64,000 nt of DNA from Lunularia cruciata (GCA_948567375.1 OX419758.1:6329001-6393000); one strand, 5' to 3'; shown: positions 1 to 12,123, counted from the stretch's first letter. The notes: generated by a model from the letters alone, not told the origin. Translations and numbers: made by a program.

Positions 1-703
1 GAGTTTCAGAGACCATGATACAGGCATTGTGCGTGCTTTTTCCTCCACTATGCAACGGAATCATCTCTGCAGTTTCAGGATCAGTATCTCTGTAGATTTC
101 CTCTGTACGGGGTTCACGATCCTCGCACTTCTTTTCCACTCGGAATTCTTGCCGCAGCTGGTGATGTTCGGTCTGCAACTTTTCACTGAGCACAGTAAGG
201 GACTCATACTCAAGTTTTGCCCGCTGTTGCTCTTTCCCCAATTGATCGAGCTGTTCTTTCACTGCACCAATTCTGTTATTATGTGCTCTCGAAGTAAAAA
301 CATTGGAGCGGCCACCTTTCACAATCGTACCCCTATGTGATGTTAAACGATTCCTCTTGAGTTGCTGCACCCAGGATGTTGCTGACTGAGGTCTCGGGGA
401 TTTGCCCTGAAGGCATGTAGATCCGATAGATTTCATTTCTTCCCTGAGATTTTCAACCTCCCGTTCAAGACATAGGATTCGTTCAGTAATAAGTGAGTTC
501 TGCACAGATGAACTCTTGATCTTGGTGCTTGTTCTCAAAAAGTATATCTCTATTTGAGATAGCAACGAGTCCAGACTTTGATAGATTGCGCTTGGTGTAT
601 CCGTCTCGCCTGTCTCCAGGTCTAGGTTGGAAGGTGTAAGGCATCTTTTCGAACTTTTGAACATATGAGAAGCAAAGAATTGAGCTGCTTCATGTGGGTC
701 CAT
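1..703 (-). CDS. Coiled-coil protein, N-terminal part (runs off left edge)
   Basis: One uninterrupted reading frame runs from an ATG at 701-703 to the window edge, at least 234 codons without an intron or stop. The protein begins MDPHEAAQFFASHMF. It has an acidic, Ser/Thr-rich stretch (about residues 20-60), a first heptad-like segment near residues 75-100 (ERILCLEREVENLREEM), a basic region (about 115-155, with WVQQLKRNRLTSHRG), and a second, longer charged helix (about 160-205, AVKEQLDQLGKEQQRAKLEY). The Glu/Lys/Gln-rich spacing of leucines predicts coiled coils. I do not recognise the family. A cytoskeletal, centriolar or flagellar role would suit such a protein in a plant with motile sperm, but that is a guess. 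GC and codon use resemble the other real genes here and differ from the AT-rich transposons. The C-terminus is not in the window. Confidence 0.6.
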   Translation of the reverse strand, partial: MDPHEAAQFFASHMFKSSKRCLTPSNLDLETGETDTPSAIYQSLDSLLSQIEIYFLRTSTKIKSSSVQNSLITERILCLEREVENLREEMKSIGSTCLQGKSPRPQSATSWVQQLKRNRLTSHRGTIVKGGRSNVFTSRAHNNRIGAVKEQLDQLGKEQQRAKLEYESLTVLSEKLQTEHHQLRQEFRVEKKCEDREPRTEEIYRDTDPETAEMIPLHSGGKSTHNACIMVSET

Positions 704-2717
704 GGTCCCTCTAATGCACGATATAATCTGCGCTTCGAATATACCGTACTTTCGAACTCCTAAATTCAAGACAAATGTACTTGCGAACTGCTCCCATGCA
801 TTTCAAGTCTGCAATCTGTGGTGGACGTGAATGGTGATTAAGTGCGTGTATCCGTCAAAAGTTTCAAAGTTTGTGGAATTACATAAGTAGTTTTCGGCTC
901 CAAAAGCTACCCAATATTGTACATCATCTCTGTAAACACTTGCAAGACATCGCATGACTTTGGGTACAGACAGTTGTCTTGTCTTGTCTTGGCTACACCC
1001 AGATCAGTTTCATGACATGTATGTGTTGCCAGCACTGGTCGACCGTCAAAATCCAATCCCTTCTCTAACCTGGTCACCGATTACGAATCACGTCACGGAA
1101 GCCGTCCTCAGCAAGATTATGGGATCAGTTCTTCACTCCACAGCTAAGTTTTGGCACTCCGGATTGACCAGGAGCTTGAGTTGCGATTGATGTACAAAGC
1201 AGGGTCGATGAAGAGTAATGTTCTAGGTCCGTACTTCCGGACTAATACTGAATATAGCAGGGCCCAGTATCCCATTCATGGTCAGTACTCTGGCGTAGGA
1301 TCCGTCTGATCTTGGTCACAAATAGAGAGATTTATGCACCTAATATGTAATATTGCTTATCCTTCACATTACGAAGCAAATTTGATCAATTTGTAGAGCA
1401 CACTATTTTTATGTGTTCAGTTGAACATCAGCATCGATGTGGAGACGTGTATAGAGTAGAAGTTATTGAAGAACGAATACTTTCATCATTTTGAGTCAAT
1501 ACCCTTCAACCGTCAAAAGACAGTCAAAAGCTTGAGTTTTATGTGCTCTGACACTATCTATAGCCGCTGATCGACTGTTTTAATTCTGGAGTGCCTATCC
1601 AGATATAGCGAACTCCAATTGTATGTACGCGTCAGTCACATTTGCCAAAGGATACTCCAAGCATGAGTACTGATCACATCATGTATTGTGCCTATTGAAC
1701 AGTAGCTACACAGATTCACATGGTCACATTTTCATGATAGGTCAACTGTCAGTTATATTTTATACACCCTCATCTCTGAGTGGTGTGATCAGTCACACAA
1801 GTATGGAGTACCCTGTTCCAGCCCAGGCAGGAACAGAGGCTTAAGAGTGTGCCATGCATTTCGAATTGTGGGTGACAAGCGTAGGCACTGGCTATGCTGG
1901 TTCATTCATCTTTCCTTTTAAATACTATTGAGAGTGAAAAGTGTAGGAAACTAAGGATGCATCACTGCATGGCACCAAGCTCATCACCACAGTAATTTCA
2001 GACCTACTTAATCCAGTGGGACTTAGTTCCAGTCTGTTGAGTGGAAGAGTTTGTCTATAATCGGCCAGAAAGTAATGCCAACAGCTCGATCCACAGCTAG
2101 GTTCCGCATATAGATAACGTATGCATAGGCCCGCGCAATACCTTGGTTTTGTTGCAGACTTGACTATTTCTGTTCAAACTTTGATTCAGAAACTTAACCT
2201 TTACTTAACCTTATCCATGATGGCCCTGAACTTGACGTTGATGATGAATTCCCACGACCGACTTTCTATTCTTCTTCACGACACGCCCCAGCAGAAACTG
2301 CGAGATTCCGTCTCGGAAGAAATAAGAAAAGCCGGACAGTGCAAGTGATGGCGCACTCACACCGCTTGTTATCAGCAGTTCACAGTGAGATTAAACTAAC
2401 TAAACCAACTAAACTTATTTTATATAGAGATTACTTGGACTACCTCTTTAATTATTTCCATCACCCCGGGGATGAATAAAAGAAAATGGAACTTCTGAGT
2501 AAAGATTCGATCTATTGGTAGTTTTGAAATCTGTACTGGCTTTTACTAGGTCTTACTGGATTAAATTCAATCGGTCCTTTTTGTGGGTTTTGTCAGTATG
2601 AAAATAGTCGCATGTCCAGTTAAAATATCTTGTCACTACTCCACACATTATAATGCTCTTTTTTTTTTACTTTTTTCATCACAATTCTGAAACTTACACG
2701 CATCTTCTGAGTGTTGC
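704..2717. other. Intergenic stretch, presumed 5' flank of the coiled-coil gene
   Basis: I see no supported gene. The right part has an open frame at 2,198-2,479 (plus) that reads DDEFPRPTFYSSSRHAPAET and then a basic segment. It has no ATG at its head and no usable splice acceptor, so it may be an exon remnant. The segment next to 703 should hold the promoter and 5' UTR of the minus-strand gene. A poly-T run lies at about 2,660-2,668. Confidence 0.4.
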
Positions 2718-2995
2718 CTACCTTTAGAATAACAGATCCGCTAAATCCAGTTCATATGATGTCTTTTCCAGGAGCTTCAGGGTCTTCCCATCCTTCATGT
2801 GTTCTACGTTTTCGTGGTCGCCTTGTTCGCTTTTTCAGGAGCTCGTGGAAGTACATCTCAAGTTCATCAATTAGTAGGTATGAGAGCATTAATGTTTTGG
2901 ATCAATTAAAAACATTGGGATTTCAGCAAGCTACTTTTGGAGCAATTTCATTTGGTATTGATGATCTTTTACCAGCACCTTCAAAAGGTAGGCTT
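2718..2995 (+). pseudogene. rpoC2: Plastid rpoC2 fragments in nuclear DNA (NUPT), rearranged
   Basis: Two pieces of the plastid RNA polymerase beta'' subunit are readable on the plus strand. The first (about 2,718-2,776, resuming at 2,844-2,888) reads [15 protein letters not shown], then [16 protein letters not shown], a conserved rpoC2 block from roughly residue 120-150. The second (about 2,890-2,993) reads [16 protein letters not shown] and [12 protein letters not shown], normally near residues 40-75. Their order is therefore reversed relative to the gene. The first piece is split by a 53-bp insertion. These are isolated fragments with neither plastid promoter nor downstream rpoC2 sequence, so this is a dead transfer from the plastid, possibly by way of the mitochondrion. 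The motif match is strong; the exact edges are approximate. Confidence 0.8.
2777..2829 (+). mobile_element. 53-bp mini-insertion with 14-bp target duplication inside rpoC2 fragment
   Basis: The rpoC2 reading is interrupted between two near-identical 14-mers, CTTTTCCAGGAGCT (2,763-2,776) and CTTTTTCAGGAGCT (2,830-2,843). The insert carries GGGTCTTCCCATCCTTC followed by a TGTTCTA...GGTCGCC tail, the same sequence found at the 3' end of the LINE at 49.75 kb and in the mini-insertions at 49.97 and 51.13 kb. It begins inside the 5' arm of the hairpin, as expected for 5' truncation during target-primed reverse transcription. Confidence 0.75.
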
Positions 2996-5040
2996 AGATA
3001 TTTTAATCAAATCGTTCTGTTTTTCTGAGGGCTTTATTCAGCAAAGTACACGTTCTCATTTTTGTGTGCTAATCGAGAAATTTAAAAATTGAATTCAGTT
3101 GTTTCTTTGCAGATGGAGGAGAGTTGTGAAATGATATTCGATCAATGAAATATGAATGGATGTTTCTCAAGGAGTCGTTGAAGGGAGAGTTGATCTCTGG
3201 ACTACTAATCAAAATCTGGAATTATTGGACAGGTACAAAATGACAAGATAAATTACTCGTCAAGTGGAAATTTGAAGGAAAATCAAATTCAACTATTGCA
3301 GATGATCTTTTATGTTATGAAACAGCAGGTAAAATCAAAGATCAATAGTTTGTGTGGGAAATTTAAAATTGAAAGAAAACAAGAAGAAAGCAATTATATT
3401 GCTCAGTTGATTTATGGTTTGATATTTTATGATTTGATGGCAGAAATTCCATTAAATTTTTAGAATTAAAAATAATAGAGATAATAGATATACTTAGGAT
3501 GTTGAAGAATTCCTCTATCTGCTGGATGTTACAAGTGTAAATGGTGATTCGATAACGGGCAAACTGCAATGATTTTCAAGAAGATGCTTGTAAATCTAGA
3601 GGCGAGAATTCGAGTAGGAAATAAAACAAATACCAATTGCTTTACCCTATCATATTTGCAATCAAATCAGTAAATCTGCAAGGAATCATCAATCAGATCT
3701 AGAGAGCTAAAAACATACTGAAATTGCACTCTACAAAAATAGCAACTGCAATGGAAGAATTTGCTCTAGCTTGTAACTAATAATAAATCTAAGAAACAGA
3801 AAAACTATTTATAAAAAAATGTTACTGTGAATGAAATGTATAATCTTGTTTCATGAAACCTCTTTTTTGTCTGATAAGGTCTATTTGCCAATAAATATGT
3901 AGATTGATTATAGTGGACTAGTGGACTAGTGGCCACGCAATCGAGCTCGTTATTCTACATCGCATTTTTCTTCGCGGATGTTGAAAAAACATTTCATTCT
4001 CTCTCATCTATAAAGGATGAATGGCCATGAATTCCAGCTTCTTGTTACAATAGATAAAAAGTACATCAACTATGAGATTTCTGTCTTGCATCGCATACAT
4101 ACCGATAGATAAAAATAAAAGAAAATCGAGCAATGATGAGTTTTCTGTTTTGCATCAATTTTTCTATATTACGTGGACATTGAGGTTGGAAACCACTTAC
4201 TAACAAGAAGGGAACAAAGTAATTGAAGAATAAACAATGTTCTGATTTCCCAAGAAATATTTGAAATAAAGATTGCAGGGGAAACTCTCTAGTTTACCAA
4301 TTTTTATTTATCCTACCTAAACTCAAAATAAATTTGTAATTACAGTAAAATTTAGTAGTAAATAATATATAATGTATGAAAGATAATTTAGTTTTCTAAC
4401 GGACATTTATCTTGCATGAAGACAATTTGGAAAAGAAACCACAATACATACCAGGATCAAAGATTAGAAATTACAATTTGGTATGGTATGTGCACAAGGC
4501 CTCTACCTCTAGAAAAGTAGATATACACTGTAACAACCTAATATCAATGTATTAATAGTAAAGTAATAAGAACTACCTATTATTATGTACTAATAGTAAA
4601 ACGGTAAGAACTAGTCAATCCCCAAAGGATACAAGTCAGAAATGACTAAAAGTAAAATGAAAGTGTCACAATGTGCAGTTTGTTTATTAGTTGTTGTTTA
4701 ACCTCTTGGGCAGGAACCACTCCCATGGTAAAGGCACCCACTACAGTGCTCTACAATAAACCAAAAGGATCCCAATCACTCTCAAATGTACTTGTAGCCA
4801 AAGTTACCCTGAAGGTGATGGTTCACTTTGCCATGAAACCTTCAAAATAGGTGACACGTTCTACCCTTCCTAAAAGGCACTCCATTGAAGGAATCTTTCA
4901 AGCAGTAGAATGTCCCTAATTTTCAAAAAAATTGTTATTAATGGGACTTAGGATTGATCAAATCCATCACTAGGCCACTCTACACCTTCAAAATCCAATT
5001 GCCAACACTCTCCCCAAGATTTAAACAACTGAACTCCTAC
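2996..5040. other. AT-rich stretch, no gene recognised
   Basis: The frames are short and broken. The 3,272-3,463 (plus) frame has no recognisable domain. Around 4,530 the sequence TGTAACAACC, followed by repeated AATAGTAAA(G/A)TAA motifs, looks like the start of an old LTR, but I could not find its partner. I see nothing else. Confidence 0.35.
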
Positions 5041-7130
5041 TATGAGATTCATACCATTACTCATGCAAGGGCATTTGAAGCCAGACCTAAGTGAATACAG
5101 ATTGATCAAACTTTGGATTGTATACAAAGTTGCATGGAAAAGTGGACTCTTAGATTATCCAGCCAAAGCCTTATGTACAATTTCCTATTGCTACTACACT
5201 TCACACCAAAGGGTCTTGGATGGCTAAGTGGGTTCTTCACCAAACCTAACTACTTTTTGGATCTTGGCTTTGATTGCCCTTCCTTTGGACTCTTCTTGGA
5301 GCAGCTCCATAAATTGGTTTTGGACTTCTTCCACTTGTCCAATACCCTCCTTCTTCTCCGCCAAGTCCAAGCACTTTGCCTAAAAGTTCTCTTGAAATGC
5401 CTTGTGCATTCACTCTTGTTCCACTTCTTTTTCCATGGCTGATGCTAGCTCCTTTGCTTGGGTTTCCAACTGCAATGCCACCTCCTTTCTATATTTGATT
5501 ATTTGGAGGTCCAAGGTGGCATTCCAAACCTTGGTATCATTCAACTCTTAGCACAAGCTCTACACCTTCTCATCTCTAGCTTGCAGCTGATATTTGTAGT
5601 TGAGTTGCATTTTGTCTTCTCCATCCCCAACTTCCCTACTTCAAGCTGCACTTGCTCCAATTCCTTCTCCTACTCTAGTTGTGCAAAAGCAAGGGAGGCA
5701 TTATGCTTCCTTCCCTCAAATAACTCATGCATCAAGGAGTTTATTGTCTCGGCCTCTTTCTTGAATTTATCTCAAGCCTTGTTCACTTCCTCCTTGAGCT
5801 TGTCCTCCCTTGCCTTCTTGGTGTATCTCCTTGTGCATACTCCACACCAAGGTGGTATAATCTACAATTTTTGGACACTCCTTCTAGTATTGTGGAAGCA
5901 ATAGTTCCATCAATTGAAGAGCCATCCCAACCAAATGTATCACACAGTGGGGCCCCTCTAGGATTTGGCTAGTAGTGGGTTGGCTTACTTCTTCTTTGTC
6001 TCCCTTCTCCTTTGGAACCAAGACTTCTGCTTCTTCTTCTATAGGTTCTTGAGCCTCTTGCCTCAATATCAACCTCTTCTTCATTGGCTCCTTCCTTTTC
6101 TTTGGGCCAAATGTCTCCTTGATCTTTAGGCCAAAGTTCTTTCTTCTCCTCTGCTTGTGCAACTTTCTTTCCCAGCGATGGAGATTGATGGGTTTGGGTA
6201 ATGTACTTATAGTCCATACTTGCACTCCTTCATTTTTTGCACTATCTTCTTCAATCATAGAGGATTTTGGATGAGGAGCAGACTGAGCATCCTTGTATTG
6301 CTCTTCTTCATCTTCTTTTGCTCTAGTATCCAATAAGGTAAAAGATCCTTCTTCCTCTTAATCTTTTTCTTTGGTTTCTTCCTCCAAAATGACTTCCAAG
6401 AAATCTTGGTGAACAATTTGGGCTTGTAAATAGAACATGTGAGCCCATTACATAGGTTCTCCCTTTTGCATCTTGTGGAAGAAAATAGCTTGACTGTTAG
6501 TTAAGTAAGTTGTTTGCTTAGGGCGGAACAACTTTGTAATTGCTTTGATAATCACTATCTGGCCCAGATTCCTATCATTGAGAACCCACTAAAAATTGTT
6601 TTGGTTGTGCAGTTCTTTGAAGGTAGATGCAATTTCTGCTATCAGCTCCTTGTCAGAGTAATTGGTATTAAACTTCATTGCCCCGGATGTGCCTACATTT
6701 GGGTCAAGGATGTTCTTTCAGTGTTCTTTGGTCCATGCATGGGGATTCCATCTCAAATCCTACTATTCTTCTCCTTCTTGACCATGATCTCATGGATCAT
6801 CTCAAAATCTATCACATCCCAATCCCATAGCAAGAAACCCAAATTCTTGCTCTCAATCACTACTCTCCTACAATACACTACCCATTGATTTATTGTAGGA
6901 CTTCTAAGGATGGCTTTAGGGGATGTCCTCATAAGCTTTTGGAAAAATACCGTCTTTGCTTGACTGCTAAGGAACAAGGAAAAATATAGGTAGGCTGAAA
7001 GGTATGGAAAATGAAAAAGAAAACACACTCCATTGCAGATTCAAGCTGCACTCCCAAGACTAAAGACAATACCATCATTGTGAATTTGATCATTCCCAAC
7101 TTTATTTTATAGACAAAGCCTTTAGTCATT
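5040..7130 (-). mobile_element. Family C remnant: charged coiled-coil ORF, decayed
   Basis: On the minus strand this stretch reads as broken pieces of a very hydrophilic protein. The longest (5,884-6,333) is rich in Glu/Lys, with runs such as KEDEEEQYKDAQ and KEKGDKEEVSQ. Upstream pieces (6,753-7,028) include NQWVVYCRRVVIESKNLGF. Similar charged, Leu/Glu/Lys-rich frames recur at 9.6-11.7 kb and 60.1-62.0 kb, so it is a dispersed repeat and not a host gene. I see no protease, RT or transposase motif. The plus-strand frames here are antisense shadows that merely look membrane-like. It could be the gag-like or accessory ORF of a large element, but I cannot name the family. Confidence 0.4.
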
Positions 7131-7683
7131 CTTTAGCCATGACATGATTGGCCATTCCTTCAAGTCCTTGTCATTCATTTAATATGTGGTACCATCCACA
7201 CATGCAAAACATCCACGTCCTCAATGGCTTAGTTCCCATGGTGAGTAATGAGCCAAATGCCAACAGTCTTCTTTGGAATGGAAAACCTCCTCCTTGAAAT
7301 GAAATGGTCCTCCTTGAACTAGGTTGTGGCGCATTCAAATAGATTTTCAATTCCTAATATTTGTTGGCTTTGGGATGAAGTGTGACTAAGGCAAACTCAC
7401 TTGGCTGACTTTTAGTCTCAACCAAAGTGCTTCCTAGCCAAAGGTTTTTGAATATTCTTTTGTCTAGGCTTCACACCGACATTCTTCTCCACCAAAGCCG
7501 TTTTCACTTGAGCATTCTTTGGTTGGTGTCAGACTGTGCATTTTTCCTTTAATTGACCTTTTGACTTATGATCTCTCATTCAGGTTATTTGCTCATTAGG
7601 CACAACTCTGAAGAATGTTGTATCTAAGAGCCCTTCTTACAAGAACGTAGTAATTTTTCATTTCCTCACAAATACATATGAAA

Positions 7684-7684
7684 T

Positions 7685-7729
<45 letters not shown>
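7684..7729. repeat. (AAT)n microsatellite
   Basis: About fifteen uninterrupted AAT/ATA units in an AT-rich noncoding context. Confidence 0.95.
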
Positions 7730-8870
7730 CAAAAATGTGTGCACCACATCTCCTCTATTAGCAAAATTTTTTATAAAAAATTGAATCAAAAAAATTCAAA
7801 AGAACTTTGTGCATGATTTATGAAACTATTCACCATCTAGTCCTAGTCCTTGGACATCTTTTGAGGTTCAAAAATATTGCATAAAGACTTTCATTTATTT
7901 AATTGAGTTTTATGTTAAGTAGCAATTAAGCTTGCAACTTCCTTGTCATAAGTGAATAAATTATAATTGATTATTTTGCAAGTTGAAACTCTAATATGTT
8001 ATCTTTTGGGTGGTACACAATAAAATATTAATAATATCAATTTGATATATCCAACAAATATTTATGAAAAATTTCACTTCATGGAATAAATCTTTTTTTA
8101 TTAATTTTAACATCATTTTGTTTAACTCCCAACAAAGTTTCTAGAAATTACTTACCAATCCAAGCATTTGACGCTTCTATTGCAAACAATTTAACAAGAC
8201 ATTTGTGTAAATTGTTTTGCCATATATCAATATAGGAGTGTTGAACACTTCTTCTTTTTTAAATAGTTTTATTTCCTTTCCTTAAGCTTTGGCTAAGCTA
8301 TAATCTTGTTGAGGCTAGAAAGCGTGTTTTAGACCGCTTGCCTTTGGAGGGAAAGCAAATGTATGGGTAAGAAGAACTAGCACAAAGTAGGAAATTTACA
8401 CTAAAGATATAACCCAAGGGAGGTGAGTTGGAGGAAGGTATTACCAAAGGAGTACAAACCCAAAGACCTTCTCCGTCACCAACCTTTGTCTTTGCCAACC
8501 TTTGGCACAAAGACCTTTGACTTGGAAGACCTTTGTCCCCAAGAAAGAACAATGGTTTGAGTTTGCTACCACCTAGAAAAAGAACAGCCATGGAGAACCA
8601 TTGTCACTCACCAAAGCATTTTCATGTGTGGATTGAGACTACTCAACCATGATTTAATCATTGAAGGTTGGTAATGGCCAGACTAGATATTTATTAAAAT
8701 CAATGCCTTGTTAGAAATCCTTCACATTATGTAAATTGAAGTTAGTTACAAGCCTATAATGGTCAAGCTTTTCTCCCACATTTGACATTGAGTTTTCATA
8801 AACCTTCATGGTAGAAATTTCTCTTCACTTTCATCCAAATAATTGGTAGGCAATATGGTGAGAGGACTTG
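7730..8870. other. Noncoding repeat-rich stretch with CAAAGACCTTTG motifs
   Basis: I see no gene. Between about 8,450 and 8,560 the imperfect palindrome CAAAGACCTTTG and its variants recur several times, and similar motifs recur at about 26,580-26,790 and 10,570-10,580. This suggests that these stretches share an old repeat family. Confidence 0.4.
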
Positions 8871-9558
8871 TGAGCCAGCTTGTCTCTCACTCATGATGAA
8901 CCTCTGATGGCTATTATGGTAGCACACCATGGACTAAGAAGGCAAGGAACCCCAACTCCATCATACTCCTCCAAGGCTAACACTCCAAGACTCAAGACAT
9001 TGCTCACTAAAGAACTCAATGAGAGAGAGATAGTTGCAAATGAAAGGGTTTCTGAGTACCTCCTCGTCCCTTGTTTATATACTTGTGAAATAGTTACGCA
9101 CCAAAGTTACTAATTACTGGAGTAACTCAAGTTACTAGACTAAAAGTCAAGTAAAGTCAAAAAGTAGAAAGGAATATCCATTCACATGGGCATATTCCCC
9201 TAAGCATGTGGTCTTATCTTGACCCAACCACTAAGTCAAGGATTCCTTCACATGGGTTATCCTTGGACTAAAGAAGAATCCAAAACAAAAAGGTTTGCGT
9301 GCCCAAGAGTTCTCAACTCGTTCCTCAAAGCCAAACACCTAGGAATAATACCAAGTAAATACACTAAAATCCAAAATAGTGGTGCTCATCTTTTCTACTT
9401 CCTCTAAAGTAAGGTCCACTCTATCTTAGCTATGACTAAATTTAGCTAACTATGACTAATATAGAACCATCCTTTATCTCTATATAAATAATATTCTTAA
9501 GTACTTGTAATACCAAGCTAAATATCACAATACCACACATGCACAAATGGGTGTTACG
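8871..9558 (-). mobile_element. Solo LTR of Ty3/gypsy family A
   Basis: A 688-bp sequence that is the reverse complement of the family-A LTRs bounding the element at 13,122-20,794. It starts TGAGCC (the complement of the LTR's GGCTCA end) and ends GGGTGTTACG (against TGTAACATCC). It is flanked by GACTT and GACTA, offset by one base, a plausible decayed 5-bp duplication. No family-A internal sequence adjoins either side, so it looks like a solo LTR left by LTR-LTR recombination. Confidence 0.75.
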
Positions 9559-11709
9559 GACTAAGACAGCCTAGGAGAGGCCTTGAGATAATTTTATACC
9601 ATTGGGCATGAACAAGTGGGCATTGCATTGTAGATCCATAGCAAAAAATTAGGCTTCTTGCTATAGTATTGGGAATTAAGCCACCTTGATGCTAATCCAA
9701 GGAGTTAGAGAAAATGTCTTGGTGTTGCCAAGATGAGAGGAAACCTTAGTTGCTTGGACTAGGGAGCACTAGATAAATGTCCTCATCTTCATAATTCCCC
9801 ACCATGAATTGACCTTGAAGACGTAACGGAATAGACCAGACAAAGACTTGGAGAAGACTTTGAAGGCCTCCTTTGATAAGCCAAAGACTAGCAATGGGTG
9901 GAGCGTCACCAGCTACAAGGACCCCTCAAAGGGTTATTTTTGAGAAAATCATGAAGTTATTCAAGTGGGAAAGAATGACTTACCTCAATAATTGCCAAGT
10001 GATCTTTTTGAGTTCATGTACCAAGGAAAATTAGTGAATTTGGTGCATATGTTCTACACCTTGAGCATGTGGAGGGAAATGAAAAAGGATGGTGGGTGAT
10101 ACATTTGTCCTTATTTGTGCTACATGTCTATATGTGAGTGAATCTCCTTACCCAAGACAAAAGGCAGAAGTTCTTGAGTCACTTCTATCCAAAGGGCTAC
10201 TTCAAGACACATTTGGAGAGGAAGATGATGTATCAAAAGTACAAAGCAGCCAATGAAGAATATGAATTAACAAGTAAATTTGTAAAGGTAGAGGAAGCAA
10301 GTAATACACTCAGCTTCAACAAGAAGAGGAGGGGATCAACACTTGCAAGGCCTAAGGTGAAGGCAAAGTGTGCAAGGAAGAACCTTCAAGTGGTAGATGT
10401 ATCTTTGATGCCAAACTTAAAGGCAAACTAGAAAGGTAGAACTCATTGACACTTTTAGGATCATCTTCAAGATCAAAGGAAGACAGTGCTTTATATAAAG
10501 ATGCACAACTGCACTGGTAGAAGTGGAGTAAAAAGATGACGAACCCCAACAATCCTAGCAGCATGAGGAGGAAGACCTTTGGATTGGAAGTGCAATCTGC
10601 ACCAAAGATATGTGTGGTCAAGAAGCAAGACCGTTGGGAATGAAGAGTGAGGAGGAAGAAGGAAGGCCCAAGTAAGAAAGAGTACTTAAGGCTAAAGATA
10701 AAGTACACAAGGACAAAGGGGGCAAGTACCCAAAGAGGAAGATGAGGTAACTAAGGGTGAAGGTCCGTTGCCCCAAGGAGAAGAACCAATAAACAATGAG
10801 GTATAAGACAAAGACCTTTGGATGAGGCAAAGCAAGTCAAAGAAGTGGAACTTGCCAAATGAGGAAGCATTCCAAATTGGGTGCATTGGAATGCTTATTG
10901 CAATTGGTTATCCATTTGGTGGGGCCAATCTTTGAGTTGTTGGAAGAGCTCTTGCCTATGTACCAAGAACACCATGAAAAAGTAACCAACTATACCTCCT
11001 TGGTGAAATGCTCCACAAGGACTCTCATCCGATTGAGTCAAAAAGGGAGAGGATGAAGCAAGAGATAGCATAGGTAAGGAAGTTCTACAAGGAGGAAGGC
11101 CAAAGAGTCAATGCTTTGGTGCATGCAAATTTTGAAGTGAAGAAGCAAAATGCTTCACTTGAGGCAATGCAAACCAAGCACAAAGAAGGGATTACAAAGT
11201 TAGAGGGAGAGATACAAGTCCTCTGACTCAAGTAGAACTAGAAGCGGTAAGAGTTTGAAGAACAAATGTAAGATGAAGAAGTAGCTAGCATCCAAAGTGA
11301 ATTGGATGCAGCCAATGTGAGTGTGGTAGCAATGGAGGTACAATGGAGCTACTACCGCACCAAAGTGAGCCTTCAATCCAAGAAGTTGCAAGAAAAATTA
11401 AAGAAGGAGGAGGAGGAGGAGGCCAATCAAGGCAAATGAAGGAAGAGCTAATGGCCAAAGTACATGAGTTTTCATTGGCATGGAGGAAGACAAGACAAAG
11501 GTACTCCAAGAAATGAAGGAAACTAGAGACCAAATGGTAGGCCTTGCAAAGAAGGCAATGCAGGTCAGGCCACACCATACCAAATTACACAAGTTGAAGT
11601 TGTAAATTTAGACTTTGGAGTCAAAGGTCTACTCCAACTTGCAACTTGATCAATTGGTGGTTTGATTGAAGGAACACAGCAACATGAGGTTCTTGAGATC
11701 AATTGATAC
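9559..11709 (+). mobile_element. Family C remnant, plus strand, interrupted by the nested gypsy block
   Basis: Broken frames of a charged, coiled-coil type protein: the 10,138-10,431 frame (FVKVEEASNTLSFNKKRRGS), the 10,859-11,056 frame (LVGPIFELLEELLPMYQEHH), and stretches near 11,160-11,450 rich in Glu, Lys and Gln with a (GGA)n run. The minus-strand frames are shadows. It ends exactly where the family-B LTR begins, with the 5-bp target GATAC, so this copy was the landing site of the 14.8-kb composite. Confidence 0.4.
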
Positions 11710-12123
11710 TATAAAAGACCAAGATCAAGGAGAGAAATAGGAGAATGGAAGATCACATTGAGACACTTGAACGTGGAAAAATCCAAATGCTTAGCATGAG
11801 CTTTGGCTCTTGTATTTATAAGGAGCATACAAGGCTCTTGAGATGCTTCTCAAGAAGCTTCCTTGAGCCACTTTCTTGGAGTGCAAGCCGAGTTAACTAA
11901 GAAGCTTCCTTCTAGAAACCGCCTACTTGGCTTGCAAGCTAAGCTAGTTGGAAGCTTCTAGAAGCTTCCTTCTAGAAGCTACTTACTTGGGGTGAAAGCT
12001 AAGCTAGCTGAGAAGCTTCCCAAGAAGTTTCCTAGATACTTCTAGAATATTCTAGGCTAATTTGGCATATTTGCCACTTCATTAGTCCTAACTAACTTCA
12101 TCGTTAAACTCCATATTGTTACA
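11710..12123 (-). repeat. Family B LTR (3' LTR of B1)
   Basis: A 414-bp LTR. In element orientation it starts TGTAACAATATGGAG and ends GGTCTTTTATA. It contains many AAGCTTC/GAAGCTT motifs. The adjoining internal base sequence (12,124 on) gives, in element orientation, a purine-rich GCGGTGGGGGAA tract next to the LTR, the expected polypurine primer. Confidence 0.85.

Noticed and set aside
5458-5904. Plus-strand frame with long hydrophobic stretches resembling a membrane protein
   Set aside because: It is antisense to the Glu/Lys-rich family-C frames; GAA/GAG/AAG codons read backwards give Leu/Phe/Ser. The same artefact occurs at 10,352-11,592 (minus) and 60,150-61,634 (minus).
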